DNA of 64,000 bases from Actinomycetota bacterium (lineage in GTDB: Bacteria; Actinomycetota; Actinomycetes; Mycobacteriales; Micromonosporaceae). The DNA lies in NCBI GenBank assembly GCA_005885555.1, contig VAWN01000046.1, positions 38,026-102,025 on the forward strand. The letters run 5' to 3'. Below the pieces are notes generated by a model that did no database searches, had not been told where the DNA came from, and saw only the letters and a list, made by a program, of their open reading frames with translations. Positions 37,228-47,300 of this stretch are shown here, piece by piece; position 1 is the first letter of the stretch; each line of letters begins with the position of its first letter. The translations under genes and the position numbers were made by a program.

Positions 37228-40118
37228 TGGATTCCCTGCGGGAGGACCTCGGCCGGCGGGTGCGCGGCGAGGTGCGGTTCGACGCCGGTACCCGGGCGGC
37301 GTACTCCACCGACGGCTCCAACTACCGCCAGGTGCCGATCGGCGTGGTGGTACCGCGCGACGTCGACGATGCCGTCGAAGCCGTTGCGGTGTGCCGGGAG
37401 CACGCGGTGCCGGTACTGTCCCGGGGCGGCGGTACCAGCCTCGGCGGCCAGTGCTGCAACGTTGCGGTCATGCTGGACTGGTCGAAGTACGTGCACGCGG
37501 TCGAGTCGGTCGACGCCGACGCGCGCACCGCGATCGTGCAACCCGGCGCGGTGCTCGACGACGTGAACGCGCAGACGCGGCGGTACGGCGGCCTGGTCTT
37601 CGGGCCGCGCCCGTCCACCCACAGCCACTGCACGATCGGCGGGATGGTGGGCAACAACTCGTGCGGCGCGACCGCGCAGTGGAGCGGCACCACGGCGGCG
37701 AACGTGCGGCGCCTGGAGATCCTGACCTACGACGGCGCGCGGATGTGGGTCGGTGCGACGCCGGACGTCGAGGCGATCCTCGCGCGCGGCGGCCGGCGGG
37801 CCGACATCCACCGGCGGCTGCGCGACCTGCGGGCGCGGTACGACGCGCAGCTGCGGACGCGGTTCCCGGACATCCCGCGGCGCATCTCCGGGTACCAGCT
37901 GCCGGAACTGTTGGACGACAACGGGTTCCACGTCGCGCGGGCCCTGGTCGGCACCGAGTCGACGTGCGTCACCGTGCTGCGCGCCGAACTGCGGCTGCTG
38001 CCCGAGCCGAAGAGGCGCGCGGTGGCGCTGCTGGGGTACCCGGACATCGCGGCGGCCGGCGACGCGGTACCGGCCATCAACGCGCACCGGCCGATCCAGC
38101 TGGAAGCCTTGGACGCCAAGCTGATCCGGTACGAGGACGAGGAGCGGCGCAACCCCGAGGCGCTGACCCTGCTGCCGGACGCCGGTGCCTGGCTGATGGT
38201 CGAGTTCGGTGGCGACACGATCGACGAGGCGCGGGACATGGCGCGGCGGCTCATCGACGAACTGGCCCACGACGACGCCCGGCTGATCGACGACGACGAG
38301 CGGCGGGAGGAGCTGCAGAAGGTGCGCGAGGCGGGGCTGGGTACCACCGCGCGCACGCCGAACGGTCCGGACGCCTGGCCGGGTTGGGAGGACTCCGCGG
38401 TCGGCCCGGAGCACCTGGGCCCGTACCTGCGCGACCTGACCAAGCTGCTGGACGGGTTCGGGTACGGCGCCACGAGCATCTACGGCCACTTCGGCCACGG
38501 CTGCGTGCACTGCAGCATCCCGTTCGACCTGGTCACCGCCGACGGGGTGCGGCAGTACCGGCGGTTCGTGGAGCAGGCGGCCGACCTCGTGGTGTCCTAC
38601 GGCGGATCGCTGTCCGGCGAGCACGGCGACGGCCAGGCCCGCGGCGAGCTGCTGACGAAGATGTACGGCGACGACGTGGTACAGGCCTTCCGTGAGTTCA
38701 AGGCCATCTTCGACCCGGACAACCGGATGAACCCGGGGAAGGTCGTCGACGCCCGGCCGCTGGACGAGGACCTGCGCCTCGGACCGACCTACGCACCGGC
38801 CGAGCCGGACACGTTCTTCGCGTTCAGCGACGACCAGGGTGCCTTCTCCCGCGCCGCGTTGCGCTGTGCCGGCGTGGGGGAGTGCCGCCGCTCCAAGCCC
38901 GGCGGCGCGGTGATGTGCCCGAGCTACCAGGTGACCCGCGAGGAGGAGCATTCGACGCGGGGCCGGGCCCGGCTGCTGTTCGAGATGCTGCGCGGCGAGA
39001 CGGTCACCGACGGCTGGCGCAGCACCGAGGTCGCCGACGCGCTGGACCTGTGCCTGATGTGCAAGGGCTGCAAGCGCGACTGCCCGGTGAACGTGGACAT
39101 GGCCACGTACAAGGCGGAGTTCCTGTCGCACCACTACGCCGGGCGGCTGCGGCCGCGCGACCACTACGCGCTGGGCTGGCTGCCGCTGTGGGCGCGGTTC
39201 GCGTCGCTGGCGCCGCACCTGGCGAACGCGGCCGGGCGGCTCGGCGTGGCCAAGCGGCTGGCCGGGGTCGACCCTCGACGGTCTGTGCCCCGGTTCGCGG
39301 CGGCCCGGTTCGACCGGTGGCTGCGCCGGCGCCCGGGGCGGCCTGGCGACCGCGGCCGCGTGCTGCTGTTCCCGGACTCGTTCACGATGGCGTTCTCGCC
39401 GGGCGTCGCGGCCGCCGCGGTCGGCGCGCTGGAGGCGGCCGGGTTCGCGGTCGTGGTACCGGACCGGACCGTCTGTTGTGGACTGACCTGGATCAGCACC
39501 GGGCAGCTGCGCATCGCGCGCCGGGTCCTGCGGCACACCGTCGACGTCCTGGAACCCTTTGTGGAGGCCGGGATGCCGGTGCTCGGCCTGGAACCGTCCT
39601 GCACCGCGGTGTTGCGTTCCGATCTGCGCGAGCTGCTCGGGTACAGCCCGCGGACCGAGCGGCTGTGCAAGCAGACGGTCACGTTCGCGGAACTGCTCAC
39701 CGGACGCGCGCCGGACTTCACGCCACACCTCGCCGAACCGGTCGACGCGATCGTGCAGACGCACTGCCACCACCACGCGATCCTCGGTACCGAGGCGGAC
39801 GAGACCTTGATGAAGACCGTGGGGCTCAACGCGCGCCGGCTCGACTCGGGCTGCTGCGGCCTGGCCGGCAACTTCGGCATGACCCCCGGGCACCGCGAGG
39901 TGTCGCTGGCCTGTGCCGAACAGGCGCTGCTGCCGGCGGTACGGGAGGCGGATCCGGCCACGGTGGTCATCGCCGACGGGTTCTCCTGCCGCACCCAGAT
40001 CGAGGACGCGCACGTCGGCCGGCAGGCGGTGCACCTCGCCGAGGTCGTGAACGCGGCGGTACGCGGCCGGCGCCTGGGCCGGTACCCGGAGCGGGAGCTG
40101 GCCTACCGTGCCCGCTGA
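37227..40118 (+). CDS. Fused FAD-linked dehydrogenase / Fe-S (CCG-domain) oxidoreductase
   Basis: The 963-residue protein joins a GlcD-type FAD-binding half with a GlpC-like iron-sulfur half. The FAD half has VLSRGGGTSLGGQCCNVAVM, GGMVGNNSCGATA, SLSGEHGDGQARGELL and NPGKVVDARP. The Fe-S half has a first cluster site around CAGVGECRRS / VMCPSY, the CLMCKGCKRDCP site, and the CCG-domain motifs HCHHHAILG and DSGCCGLAGNFG. Such fusions oxidise 2-hydroxy acids such as D-lactate or glycolate and pass electrons to quinone. The ATG at 37227 overlaps the previous stop, and its own end overlaps the next gene by 11 bp. Confidence 0.92.
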   Translation: MDSLREDLGRRVRGEVRFDAGTRAAYSTDGSNYRQVPIGVVVPRDVDDAVEAVAVCREHAVPVLSRGGGTSLGGQCCNVAVMLDWSKYVHAVESVDADARTAIVQPGAVLDDVNAQTRRYGGLVFGPRPSTHSHCTIGGMVGNNSCGATAQWSGTTAANVRRLEILTYDGARMWVGATPDVEAILARGGRRADIHRRLRDLRARYDAQLRTRFPDIPRRISGYQLPELLDDNGFHVARALVGTESTCVTVLRAELRLLPEPKRRAVALLGYPDIAAAGDAVPAINAHRPIQLEALDAKLIRYEDEERRNPEALTLLPDAGAWLMVEFGGDTIDEARDMARRLIDELAHDDARLIDDDERREELQKVREAGLGTTARTPNGPDAWPGWEDSAVGPEHLGPYLRDLTKLLDGFGYGATSIYGHFGHGCVHCSIPFDLVTADGVRQYRRFVEQAADLVVSYGGSLSGEHGDGQARGELLTKMYGDDVVQAFREFKAIFDPDNRMNPGKVVDARPLDEDLRLGPTYAPAEPDTFFAFSDDQGAFSRAALRCAGVGECRRSKPGGAVMCPSYQVTREEEHSTRGRARLLFEMLRGETVTDGWRSTEVADALDLCLMCKGCKRDCPVNVDMATYKAEFLSHHYAGRLRPRDHYALGWLPLWARFASLAPHLANAAGRLGVAKRLAGVDPRRSVPRFAAARFDRWLRRRPGRPGDRGRVLLFPDSFTMAFSPGVAAAAVGALEAAGFAVVVPDRTVCCGLTWISTGQLRIARRVLRHTVDVLEPFVEAGMPVLGLEPSCTAVLRSDLRELLGYSPRTERLCKQTVTFAELLTGRAPDFTPHLAEPVDAIVQTHCHHHAILGTEADETLMKTVGLNARRLDSGCCGLAGNFGMTPGHREVSLACAEQALLPAVREADPATVVIADGFSCRTQIEDAHVGRQAVHLAEVVNAAVRGRRLGRYPERELAYRAR

Positions 40119-41205
40119 CCTACCCATCCGAACGCTGGACTGGGCGGCGTACCGCATCCCGACCGACGCGCCGGAAGCCGACGGTACCTTCGCCTGGGCG
40201 GCCACCACGATGGTGGTCGTGCACGCGCGGGCCGGCGGGGAGACCGGCCTCGGCTGGACGTACGGCGCTGCGGTGGCCGGCCACCTGATCGACGAGGTGC
40301 TCACGTCTGTCGCATGTGGACGGTCGGCGCTCGACGTGCCGGCGGTGTACCACGCGATGCACCGCGCGGTGCGCAACCTGGGCCGGCCCGGGGTGGCCGC
40401 GACCGCCATCTCCGCCGTCGACGTCGCGCTGTGGGACCTGAAGGCGCGGCTGCTGGGGGTACGGCTGGCGCGGCTGCTCGGTGCGGTGCGCGAGACGGTA
40501 CCGGTGTACGGCAGCGGCGGGTTCACCAGCTACGACGACCGGCAGCTGGCGAACCAGCTCGGCGGCTGGGTCAAGGAGCAGGGCATCCCGCGCGTCAAGA
40601 TCAAGATCGGCGAGTCGTGGGGCCACGCGGTCGAGCGGGATCTCGCCCGTGTCGCGCAGGCACGCCAGGTCGTCGGCGACGCGGCGGAACTGTTCGTGGA
40701 CGCGAACGGCGGGTACCCCCGCAAGACGGCGGTGCGCGTCGCGGACCGGATGGCCGACCACGGCGTCTCCTGGTTCGAGGAGCCGGTCTCCTCCGACGAC
40801 CTGGACGGGCTGCGCCTGGTGCGCGACGCGACGGCGGCCGACGTGGCCGCGGGGGAGTACGGCTGGGACCTGCCGTACTTCCAGCGCCTGGTGACCGCGG
40901 TCGACTGCGTGCAGGTCGACGTGACCCGGTGCGGCGGCATCACCGAGTGGCAGCGCATCGCCGCGCTCGCCGCCGCGCACAACCTCGACGTGTCCGGGCA
41001 CTGCGCGCCGCACGTTCACCTGGACGCCGCCCTGGCCACCCCGAACCTGCGTCACCTGGAGTGGTTCCACGACCACGTGCGCATCGAGTCGATGCTGTTC
41101 GACGGTGCCGGCGACGCCGCCGGCGGGGTACTGCGACCGGACCGCGACGCCCCGGGCAACGGCCTGACCTTCAAGGAGGCCGACGCCAGCCGGTACCGGA
41201 TCTGA
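40108..41205 (+). CDS. Enolase-superfamily protein (mandelate racemase/muconate lactonizing type)
   Basis: The 365-residue protein has the enolase capping domain (ISAVDVALWDLKARLLG) and barrel. Catalytic and metal residues visible are the KxK pair in RVKIKIGES, D in LFVDANGG, E in WFEEPVSSDDL, D in CVQVDVTRCGG and H in VSGHCAPH. It would abstract a proton alpha to a carboxylate, so dehydration or racemisation of a sugar acid or hydroxy acid. The GTG at 40108 lies inside the end of the FAD/Fe-S gene. The link with a 2-hydroxyacid dehydrogenase suggests one catabolic path. Confidence 0.9.
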   Translation: MPADLPIRTLDWAAYRIPTDAPEADGTFAWAATTMVVVHARAGGETGLGWTYGAAVAGHLIDEVLTSVACGRSALDVPAVYHAMHRAVRNLGRPGVAATAISAVDVALWDLKARLLGVRLARLLGAVRETVPVYGSGGFTSYDDRQLANQLGGWVKEQGIPRVKIKIGESWGHAVERDLARVAQARQVVGDAAELFVDANGGYPRKTAVRVADRMADHGVSWFEEPVSSDDLDGLRLVRDATAADVAAGEYGWDLPYFQRLVTAVDCVQVDVTRCGGITEWQRIAALAAAHNLDVSGHCAPHVHLDAALATPNLRHLEWFHDHVRIESMLFDGAGDAAGGVLRPDRDAPGNGLTFKEADASRYRI

Positions 41206-41209
41206 CCCG

Positions 41210-41259
41210 AGATCTTGGACGCTCAGACCCCTTGCAAGGGGGACATGTGTCCAAGATCT
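41210..41259. repeat. Palindromic dispersed repeat, copy 1
   Basis: Outer arms AGATCTTGGAC (41210-41220) and GTCCAAGATCT (41249-41259) are perfect complements. Inside lies the perfect palindrome CCCCTTGCAAGGGG (41228-41241). The same design, with GATCTTGGACGC identical at the left, recurs at 49359-49405. It follows the enolase stop by 4 bp and could act as a terminator; it encodes nothing. Confidence 0.8.
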
Positions 41260-41280
41260 ACGGGGCCGGACGGGACGCCG

Positions 41281-41292
41281 TAGAGTTGCGCC
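41281..41292 (+). promoter_or_regulatory. Leaderless promoter of the receiver/thioredoxin-reductase fusion gene
   Basis: TAGAGT (41281-41286), then six bases, then ATG 41293, with no ribosome site. Confidence 0.5.
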
Positions 41293-42951
41293 ATGGGCCG
41301 TCCCGCGATGCTCACCGTCGACGACGATCCGGCGGTGTCCCGTGCCGTCGCGCGTGACCTGCGCCGCCGGTACGGGCAGGACTACCAGGTGCTGCGCGCC
41401 TCGTCGGGGGACGAGGCGCTGGACGCGCTGCGCGAGCTGAAGCTGCGCGGCGGCCGGCTCGCGGTCATGCTGGCCGACTACCGGATGCCGCAGATGAACG
41501 GCGTCGAGTTCCTGGAGCAGGCGATGGACCTGTTCCCGCAGGCGCGCCGGTGCCTGCTGACCGCGTACGCGGACACCGACGCGGCCATCCAGGCGATCAA
41601 CGTCGTCGATGTCGACCACTACCTGCTCAAGCCCTGGGACCCGCCGGAGGAGAAGTTCTACCCAGTGGTCGACGCGCTCCTCGAAGCGTGGAAGGCGGCT
41701 CCCGACCGGGAGGTCGAGGAGGTCAAGGTCGTCGGGCACCGGTGGAGCGCCCCGTCCTACCGGATCCGCGACTTCCTGGCCCGCAACCTGGTGCCGTACC
41801 GCTGGTTCGCCGCCGACGAGCCGGAGGGCCGGCGGCTGCTCGACGCGGCGGGGGTCGGGCCGGAGGCGATCCCGCTCGTGATCACCACGGACGGGCGGGC
41901 GCTGCCCGCGCCCACCGCCGCGCAGGTGGCCGGGGCCGTGGGGATGTCGACGGCGCCGGTACGCGACTTCTACGACCTGATCATCATCGGTGGCGGGCCG
42001 GCCGGGCTGGGCGCCGCGGTGTACGGCGCGTCCGAGGGGCTGCACACGGTACTGGTGGAGCGCAAGGCGATCGGCGGCCAGGCCGGGCAGAGCTCGCGGA
42101 TCGAGAACTACCTCGGCTTCCCCGACGGCGTCTCCGGCGCGCAGCTGACCGAGCGGGCCCGGCGGCAGGCCGGCAAGTTCGCGGCCGAGGTGCTGACCAC
42201 CCGCGACGTGGTCGGCCTCGACGTACGCGGGTCGGCGCGGGTGGTGCGTTTCGACGACGGTACCGAGCTGTCCGCGCACGCGGTCATCCTCGCCACCGGC
42301 GTGGCCTACCGGCCGCTGGCCGCCCCCGGCGTCGAGGACCTCACCGGACGCGGCGTGTACTACGGGTCGGCGGCCACGGAAGGGCCGGCGTGTGCCGGTA
42401 CCGACGTCTACATCGTCGGCGGCGCGAACTCGGCGGGCCAGGCGGCGCTGTTCTTCGCCAGCCACGCGCGGACCGTGACCCTCGTCGTGCGCGGCGACTC
42501 GCTGGAACGGTCCATGTCCTACTACCTCATCCAGCAGCTCGCGGCGATCGAGAACATCAGCGTGCGCACCCGCTGCGAGGTGGTCGAGGCACACGGCGGC
42601 GACCACCTGGAGGCGGTGACCCTCTGCGACAGCAAGGAGGGTACCCGGACGAAGGTGGCCGCCGAGCACATGTTCGTGTTCATCGGCGCCGAACCGCGCA
42701 CCGAATGGCTGGACAGCGCGGTGCAGCGCGACCCGCGCGGCTTCGTCTACACCGGACCGGACCTGCTGACCGACGGGCGGCGGCCGGCGGGATGGGATCG
42801 CGACCGGGATCCGTTCTACCTGGAGTGCAGCGTTCCGGGCGTGTTCGCCGCCGGCGACGTGCGGGCCAACTCGGTCAAACGGGTCGCCTCCGCGGTCGGC
42901 GAGGGCGCGATGGCGGTGACGCTGGTCCACCGGTACCTGGAGTCGGCATGA
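41293..42951 (+). CDS. Response-regulator / glutaredoxin-like / thioredoxin-reductase-like fusion
   Basis: This is a 552-residue protein in three parts. A receiver domain (about 1-125) has LTVDDDPAVSRAVARDL, phosphoacceptor D in LADYRMPQMNG, LLTAYAD and LLKPWDPPEE. A glutaredoxin-like domain (about 145-225) reads VKVVGHRWSAPSYRIRDFL, with SAPSY where CPYC would be, so no redox cysteines. An FAD oxidoreductase (about 230-552) has LIIIGGGPAGLGAAVYGAS, VYIVGGANSAGQAALFFAS and GVFAAGDVRANSVKRVA. The thioredoxin-reductase CxxC is absent; the site reads VYYGSAATEG. So it has the fold but not the dithiol chemistry. It is translationally coupled to the next kinase gene (ATGA). Confidence 0.9.
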   Translation: MGRPAMLTVDDDPAVSRAVARDLRRRYGQDYQVLRASSGDEALDALRELKLRGGRLAVMLADYRMPQMNGVEFLEQAMDLFPQARRCLLTAYADTDAAIQAINVVDVDHYLLKPWDPPEEKFYPVVDALLEAWKAAPDREVEEVKVVGHRWSAPSYRIRDFLARNLVPYRWFAADEPEGRRLLDAAGVGPEAIPLVITTDGRALPAPTAAQVAGAVGMSTAPVRDFYDLIIIGGGPAGLGAAVYGASEGLHTVLVERKAIGGQAGQSSRIENYLGFPDGVSGAQLTERARRQAGKFAAEVLTTRDVVGLDVRGSARVVRFDDGTELSAHAVILATGVAYRPLAAPGVEDLTGRGVYYGSAATEGPACAGTDVYIVGGANSAGQAALFFASHARTVTLVVRGDSLERSMSYYLIQQLAAIENISVRTRCEVVEAHGGDHLEAVTLCDSKEGTRTKVAAEHMFVFIGAEPRTEWLDSAVQRDPRGFVYTGPDLLTDGRRPAGWDRDRDPFYLECSVPGVFAAGDVRANSVKRVASAVGEGAMAVTLVHRYLESA

Positions 42952-44363
42952 CACCTGAAGAGCTGAAGACCCTGTTCCTGTTCGAGGCGCTCACCGACGA
43001 GCAGCTGGCCTGGCTGGCCGGACGCGGCCGGGTCGAGGAGTACCCGGCCGGCCGCACGGTGTTCCGCGAGGGCGATCCGGCGGAGGGGTTCTACATCCTG
43101 CTGACCGGCACCCTCGCGCTGTCCCGCAAGGTGCAGCAGGACGAGATCGAGACCGCCCGCACCGACCAGCGCGGCGCGTACATGGGTGCCACGCAGGCGT
43201 ACCTGCGCGACGACCCGGGCTTGGAACGCCGGTACCTGGCCACCATGAAGGCGGTCAGCGACTGCACCTTCTTCGTGCTGTCCGCCGACGACTTCGGGCA
43301 CCTGGTCCGCGAGTGGTTCCCGATGGCGATGCACCTGCTCGAAGGGCTGTTCTTCGGGATGCGCAACAGCCAGGCGGTGATCGGCGAGCGGCAGCGGCTG
43401 GCCGCGCTCGGCTCGCTGGCCTCCGGCCTGATGCACGAGCTGAACAACCCGGCGGCCGCCACGGTACGGGCGACGGCGGCGCTGCGCGAACGGGTCGCCG
43501 GGATGCGGCAGAAGCTGAGCATGCTCGCCGACGGCCGGATCCAGGCCGAGCAGCTGCGCGCGCTGACCCAGGTGGTCGAGCCGATCCTGGAACGGGCCGC
43601 GAAGGCGCCGGAGCTGACCCCGATGCAGACCAGCGACCGCGAGGACGAGCTCGACGACTGGCTCGACGGGCACGGCATCACCTCCGGCTGGGACCTGGCC
43701 CCGATCTTCGTGTCCGGCGGCCTCGACACCGACTGCCTGCGTGACGTCGCCGACAGCGTGGGGCCGGAGCTGCTGGAGCTGGCGCTGCGCTGGATCGGGT
43801 ACTCGCTGGAGACCGAGCAGCTGATGAGCGACATCGAGGACGCCGGCAACCGGATCGCCTCGCTGGTCACCGCCGCCAAGCAGTACTCGCAACTGGACCG
43901 CGCGTCGCACCAGTGGATCGACGTGCACGAAGGGCTGAAGAGCACCCTGGTCATGCTCACCCACAAGCTGCACGGCATCCAGATCGTCAAGGAGTTCGAC
44001 CGCAGCCTGCCGCGGATCCCGGCCCACCCGGCGGAACTGAACCAGGTGTGGACCAACCTCATCGACAACGCGGCCGCCGCGATGGGCGGCGAGGGTACCC
44101 TCACGCTGCGCACCGCGCGCGACGGTGACCGGGTGCTCGTCGAGGTGATCGACACCGGCCCGGGTATCCCGGCGGAACTGCGGCAGCGGGTGTTCGAGCC
44201 GTTCTTCACGACGAAGCCGGTCGGCGAGGGCACCGGGCTGGGCCTCGACATCTCGTACCGCATCGTGGTCAACCGGCACGCCGGCGACATCGGCGTCATC
44301 TCCCGGCCGGGCGAAACCCGGTTGCAGGTAAGGCTTCCGCTGACCGAGCCCGCGTCGAACTGA
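42948..44363 (+). CDS. Histidine kinase with N-terminal cyclic-nucleotide-binding domain
   Basis: The 471-residue soluble protein has a cNMP-binding-like domain (about 1-130: LFLFEALTDEQLAWLAGRGR, VFREGDPAEGFYILLTGTL), the phosphoacceptor box LGSLASGLMHELNNPAAA and an HATPase domain (NQVWTNLIDNAAAAMGGEG, DTGPGIPAELR, FEPFFTTKPVGEGTGLGL). No membrane helix is seen, so it senses a cytoplasmic cue. It is coupled to the upstream receiver/oxidoreductase fusion, which is the likely partner of its phosphorelay. Confidence 0.92.
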   Translation: MTPEELKTLFLFEALTDEQLAWLAGRGRVEEYPAGRTVFREGDPAEGFYILLTGTLALSRKVQQDEIETARTDQRGAYMGATQAYLRDDPGLERRYLATMKAVSDCTFFVLSADDFGHLVREWFPMAMHLLEGLFFGMRNSQAVIGERQRLAALGSLASGLMHELNNPAAATVRATAALRERVAGMRQKLSMLADGRIQAEQLRALTQVVEPILERAAKAPELTPMQTSDREDELDDWLDGHGITSGWDLAPIFVSGGLDTDCLRDVADSVGPELLELALRWIGYSLETEQLMSDIEDAGNRIASLVTAAKQYSQLDRASHQWIDVHEGLKSTLVMLTHKLHGIQIVKEFDRSLPRIPAHPAELNQVWTNLIDNAAAAMGGEGTLTLRTARDGDRVLVEVIDTGPGIPAELRQRVFEPFFTTKPVGEGTGLGLDISYRIVVNRHAGDIGVISRPGETRLQVRLPLTEPASN

Positions 44364-44397
44364 GCGCCGCTCCGGCGGTATCGCGGGCGGGCTGACC

Positions 44398-47300
44398 TCA
44401 TGCCGTACCCAGGTCGAACTCCTCCCAGCCGGCGACCACGCCGCGGTTGGCGATCAGTGGTGACGCGCCGCCGTTCTCCGCGGTGACCCACTTCCCGTTG
44501 GCCTTGGCGAGCAGGCTGACGCTGCCGTCGGCGTTGGTGTGCAACTGGAACCTCTCCCAGTCGCCGACCGCCGGGCGGTTGGCGATGAGCGGTGCGGCGC
44601 CCGCGTTCTCCGCGGTGACGTAGCGCCCGTTGGCCAGCGACCGCAGTGCCACGTACCCGTCGCCGAGGTCCACCACGTCGAACATCTCCCACCAGCTCGC
44701 CGCGGTCCGGTTGGCGATCAGCGACGAGTCGCCGGCGTTCTCCGCCGTCACCGTCAGCCCGTTGGCGTGCGCGGTGAACGTGCTGTGCGCGCGGACCGCG
44801 GTCAGCTCGTCGAACTCCTCCCACGTGGAGACCGTGCCGCGGTTGGCGATCAGCGGCGCGGCCCCGCCGTTCTCCGCGGTGACCCACTTGCCGTTGGCCT
44901 TGGCCTTCAGGCTCACGCTGCCGTCCGCGTTCGGGACGATCTGGAACAGCTCCCAGTCGCCGATGCCCAGCCGGTTCGCGATGAGGGCCGAGGCGCCGCC
45001 GTTCTCCGCGGTGACGTACCGGCCGTTGGCCAGCGACCGCAGCGCCACGTACCCGCCACCCGCGTCCACCACGTCGAACCGCTCCCAGTAGTCCACCGCG
45101 GTCCGGTTGGCGATCAGCGGCGCGTTGCCGAAGTCGTCCGCGCTGACCCAGCGCGTGTTCGCCCGCGCGCGCAGGCTGATCTGCAGGCCGGGTGGCGGAC
45201 CGCACGGGCCGGACTTGTACGTGGCGACGTACTTCGCCGGCGCGGCCGGTGCGACCAGCGTGTGGCTCTGCGCCCCGGCGTCGGACCAGTAGCAGAACCC
45301 GTACGTGGTGCCGTTGCTGGTGGCCGGCGACGGCGCGCTGACCGAGTTCGTCGAGCCCTGGATCACGGTGACCGTGAACGGCGTGGTACGCACGTCCGAC
45401 CCGACCGCGAGCGGCAGCCCGCTCGGTACCGTGTCGAACGTCAGGTCCACCGGCTTGGGGTGCACCGCAACGCTGGTGGTACCCGTCAGCCCACCGGAGT
45501 CGGTCACGGTCAGCTGGATCTCCAGGTATGACGGGTACCCGTGGTCGATCCCGACCACCGAGCCGCTCGTCACCCCGGTGAAGGTGTTCAGCGGGTGGAT
45601 GTGGCAGTTGTCCGGCGTGATGCAGTGGTGCATCACCACGTTCCAGGTGAACGCCGACGCCGGCAGGTTGCCGTCCTGCGGATCGGTACCGTGCCCGGCG
45701 AAGTTGACGACGTCGCCCACCGCCCACGTCAGCGACGCGGCCGGCGCGTCGATGAACGCCGAGGGCGCGTCGTTGCCGCCCTGGATCGTCACCGTCTTCG
45801 TGTCGACCGCGCCGAGCGGGTCGGTCACGGTGAGCCGGGCGGTGAAGGTACCCACGGGATAGGTGTGCGTGGCCGTCGGCGTGGTCGCGTCGACGGTACC
45901 GTCGTCGGTGAAGTCCCACGCGTACTTCAGCTTGCCCTGGTCGGCCGGATCCGGATCGGTGGACCCGGTGGCGTCGAACTGCACCGTCAGCGGCGCGCTG
46001 CCGGACCTCGGCGTGGCCACCAGCGACGCGGTCGGCGGCTGGTTGCCGGGGAAGTACCGGATCCGGTGCACCGCACCGCCGCCGATGTCGACGTAGTACA
46101 GGTCGCCGCCGGGGCCGACGGTCAGGTCGACCGGGCTCGCCGAGGTGCTGGCGCCCTGCAGGAACGGCACGACGTTGCCCGGGTCGGGCAGGCCGTTACC
46201 GCCCGGCAGCATCGCCCAGATGCAGTGCCGGGCGTAGTCGTTGAAGAACAGCGCACCCCGGTACGGCGCCGGGAAGTTCCCGCCGGTGCCCGGGTAGAAG
46301 GCGAGGCCGCTGATCGCCGAGCCGCCGGTCGGGCAGGCATCGCCCGGCGACACCTTGTCGGTGTGCTTGTAGGTGTAGTACGGCCCGACCTGGCCGGAGC
46401 CGTTGTACAGGCTGGTGCACAGGTTGAGGTTGGCGGCGTCGAACCCGGACTGGTGCCCCGCTCCCTCGTAGCACGGCCAGCCGAAGTTGTTCAGCGGGCC
46501 GGTCGGGCTGGCCACCCGGTCGATCTCCTCCCAGGTGTTCCAGCCGACGTCGCCGAGCCAGATCTCGTTGGTACCGGGGCGGAACGTGAAGCGGAACGGA
46601 TTGCGCATGCCGTACGCGTCGATGCGCCGCGCGTTGGGGTCGGCGCTGCCGGCGAGCGGGTTGTCCGGCATCGCGTTGCCGGTACCGGGATCCAGCCGCA
46701 GCAGCGCCCCGTCGAGCGTGACGGGGTTCGCCGACGTGCGGACGTTCTGCGAGCGCAGCGAGCCGCCCTGCGCGGTCGGTGCGGTCATCGTGCCGCCCGG
46801 CGGATCGCCGCACGGGTTGATCGGCTTACCGGTCTGTCCATAGTCGACGAACGTGAAACTGGCGCCGTCGCCGGCGGTGGCGTACAGCGCGCCGTCCGGC
46901 CCGAACTGCAGGTCGTCCTGGGAGTGGCTGGAGTACTGCTGGCACCAGCCGCTGACCAGTACCTGCTCGCTGCCGGGCACCATGTGGTTGCCGCTGGCCT
47001 TCAGCCGGGTCAGCCGGCCGGTCACGACGCAGGTGCCGTCGTTGGGGTCGGGGCACTGGTCGTGCCAGTAGGGCGCGGTCTGCCCGGGCGGCGCGTCGTA
47101 GGCGTACAGCGCGTAGACCCACGGGTCGGTCGGGAAGTCCGGCGGCACGGCGAGCCCGGTCAGTCCCCGATCGCCCTGGTTGTGCACCTCGGCGGTGAGG
47201 TCGGCGAAGACGTCGGGGGTGGGGTCGGCGAGGTTGTCGAAGACCTTGATGACGCCGGCCTTCTCCGCGACGAAGACCCGGCCGTCCGGCGCGAACACCA

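Noticed and set aside
37119..40526. Very long antisense open frame (over 1100 codons) opposite the FAD/Fe-S gene
   Set aside because: It is a GC-rich shadow. Its translation is low-complexity Arg/Val/Gln-rich, while the plus strand encodes clear conserved domains.
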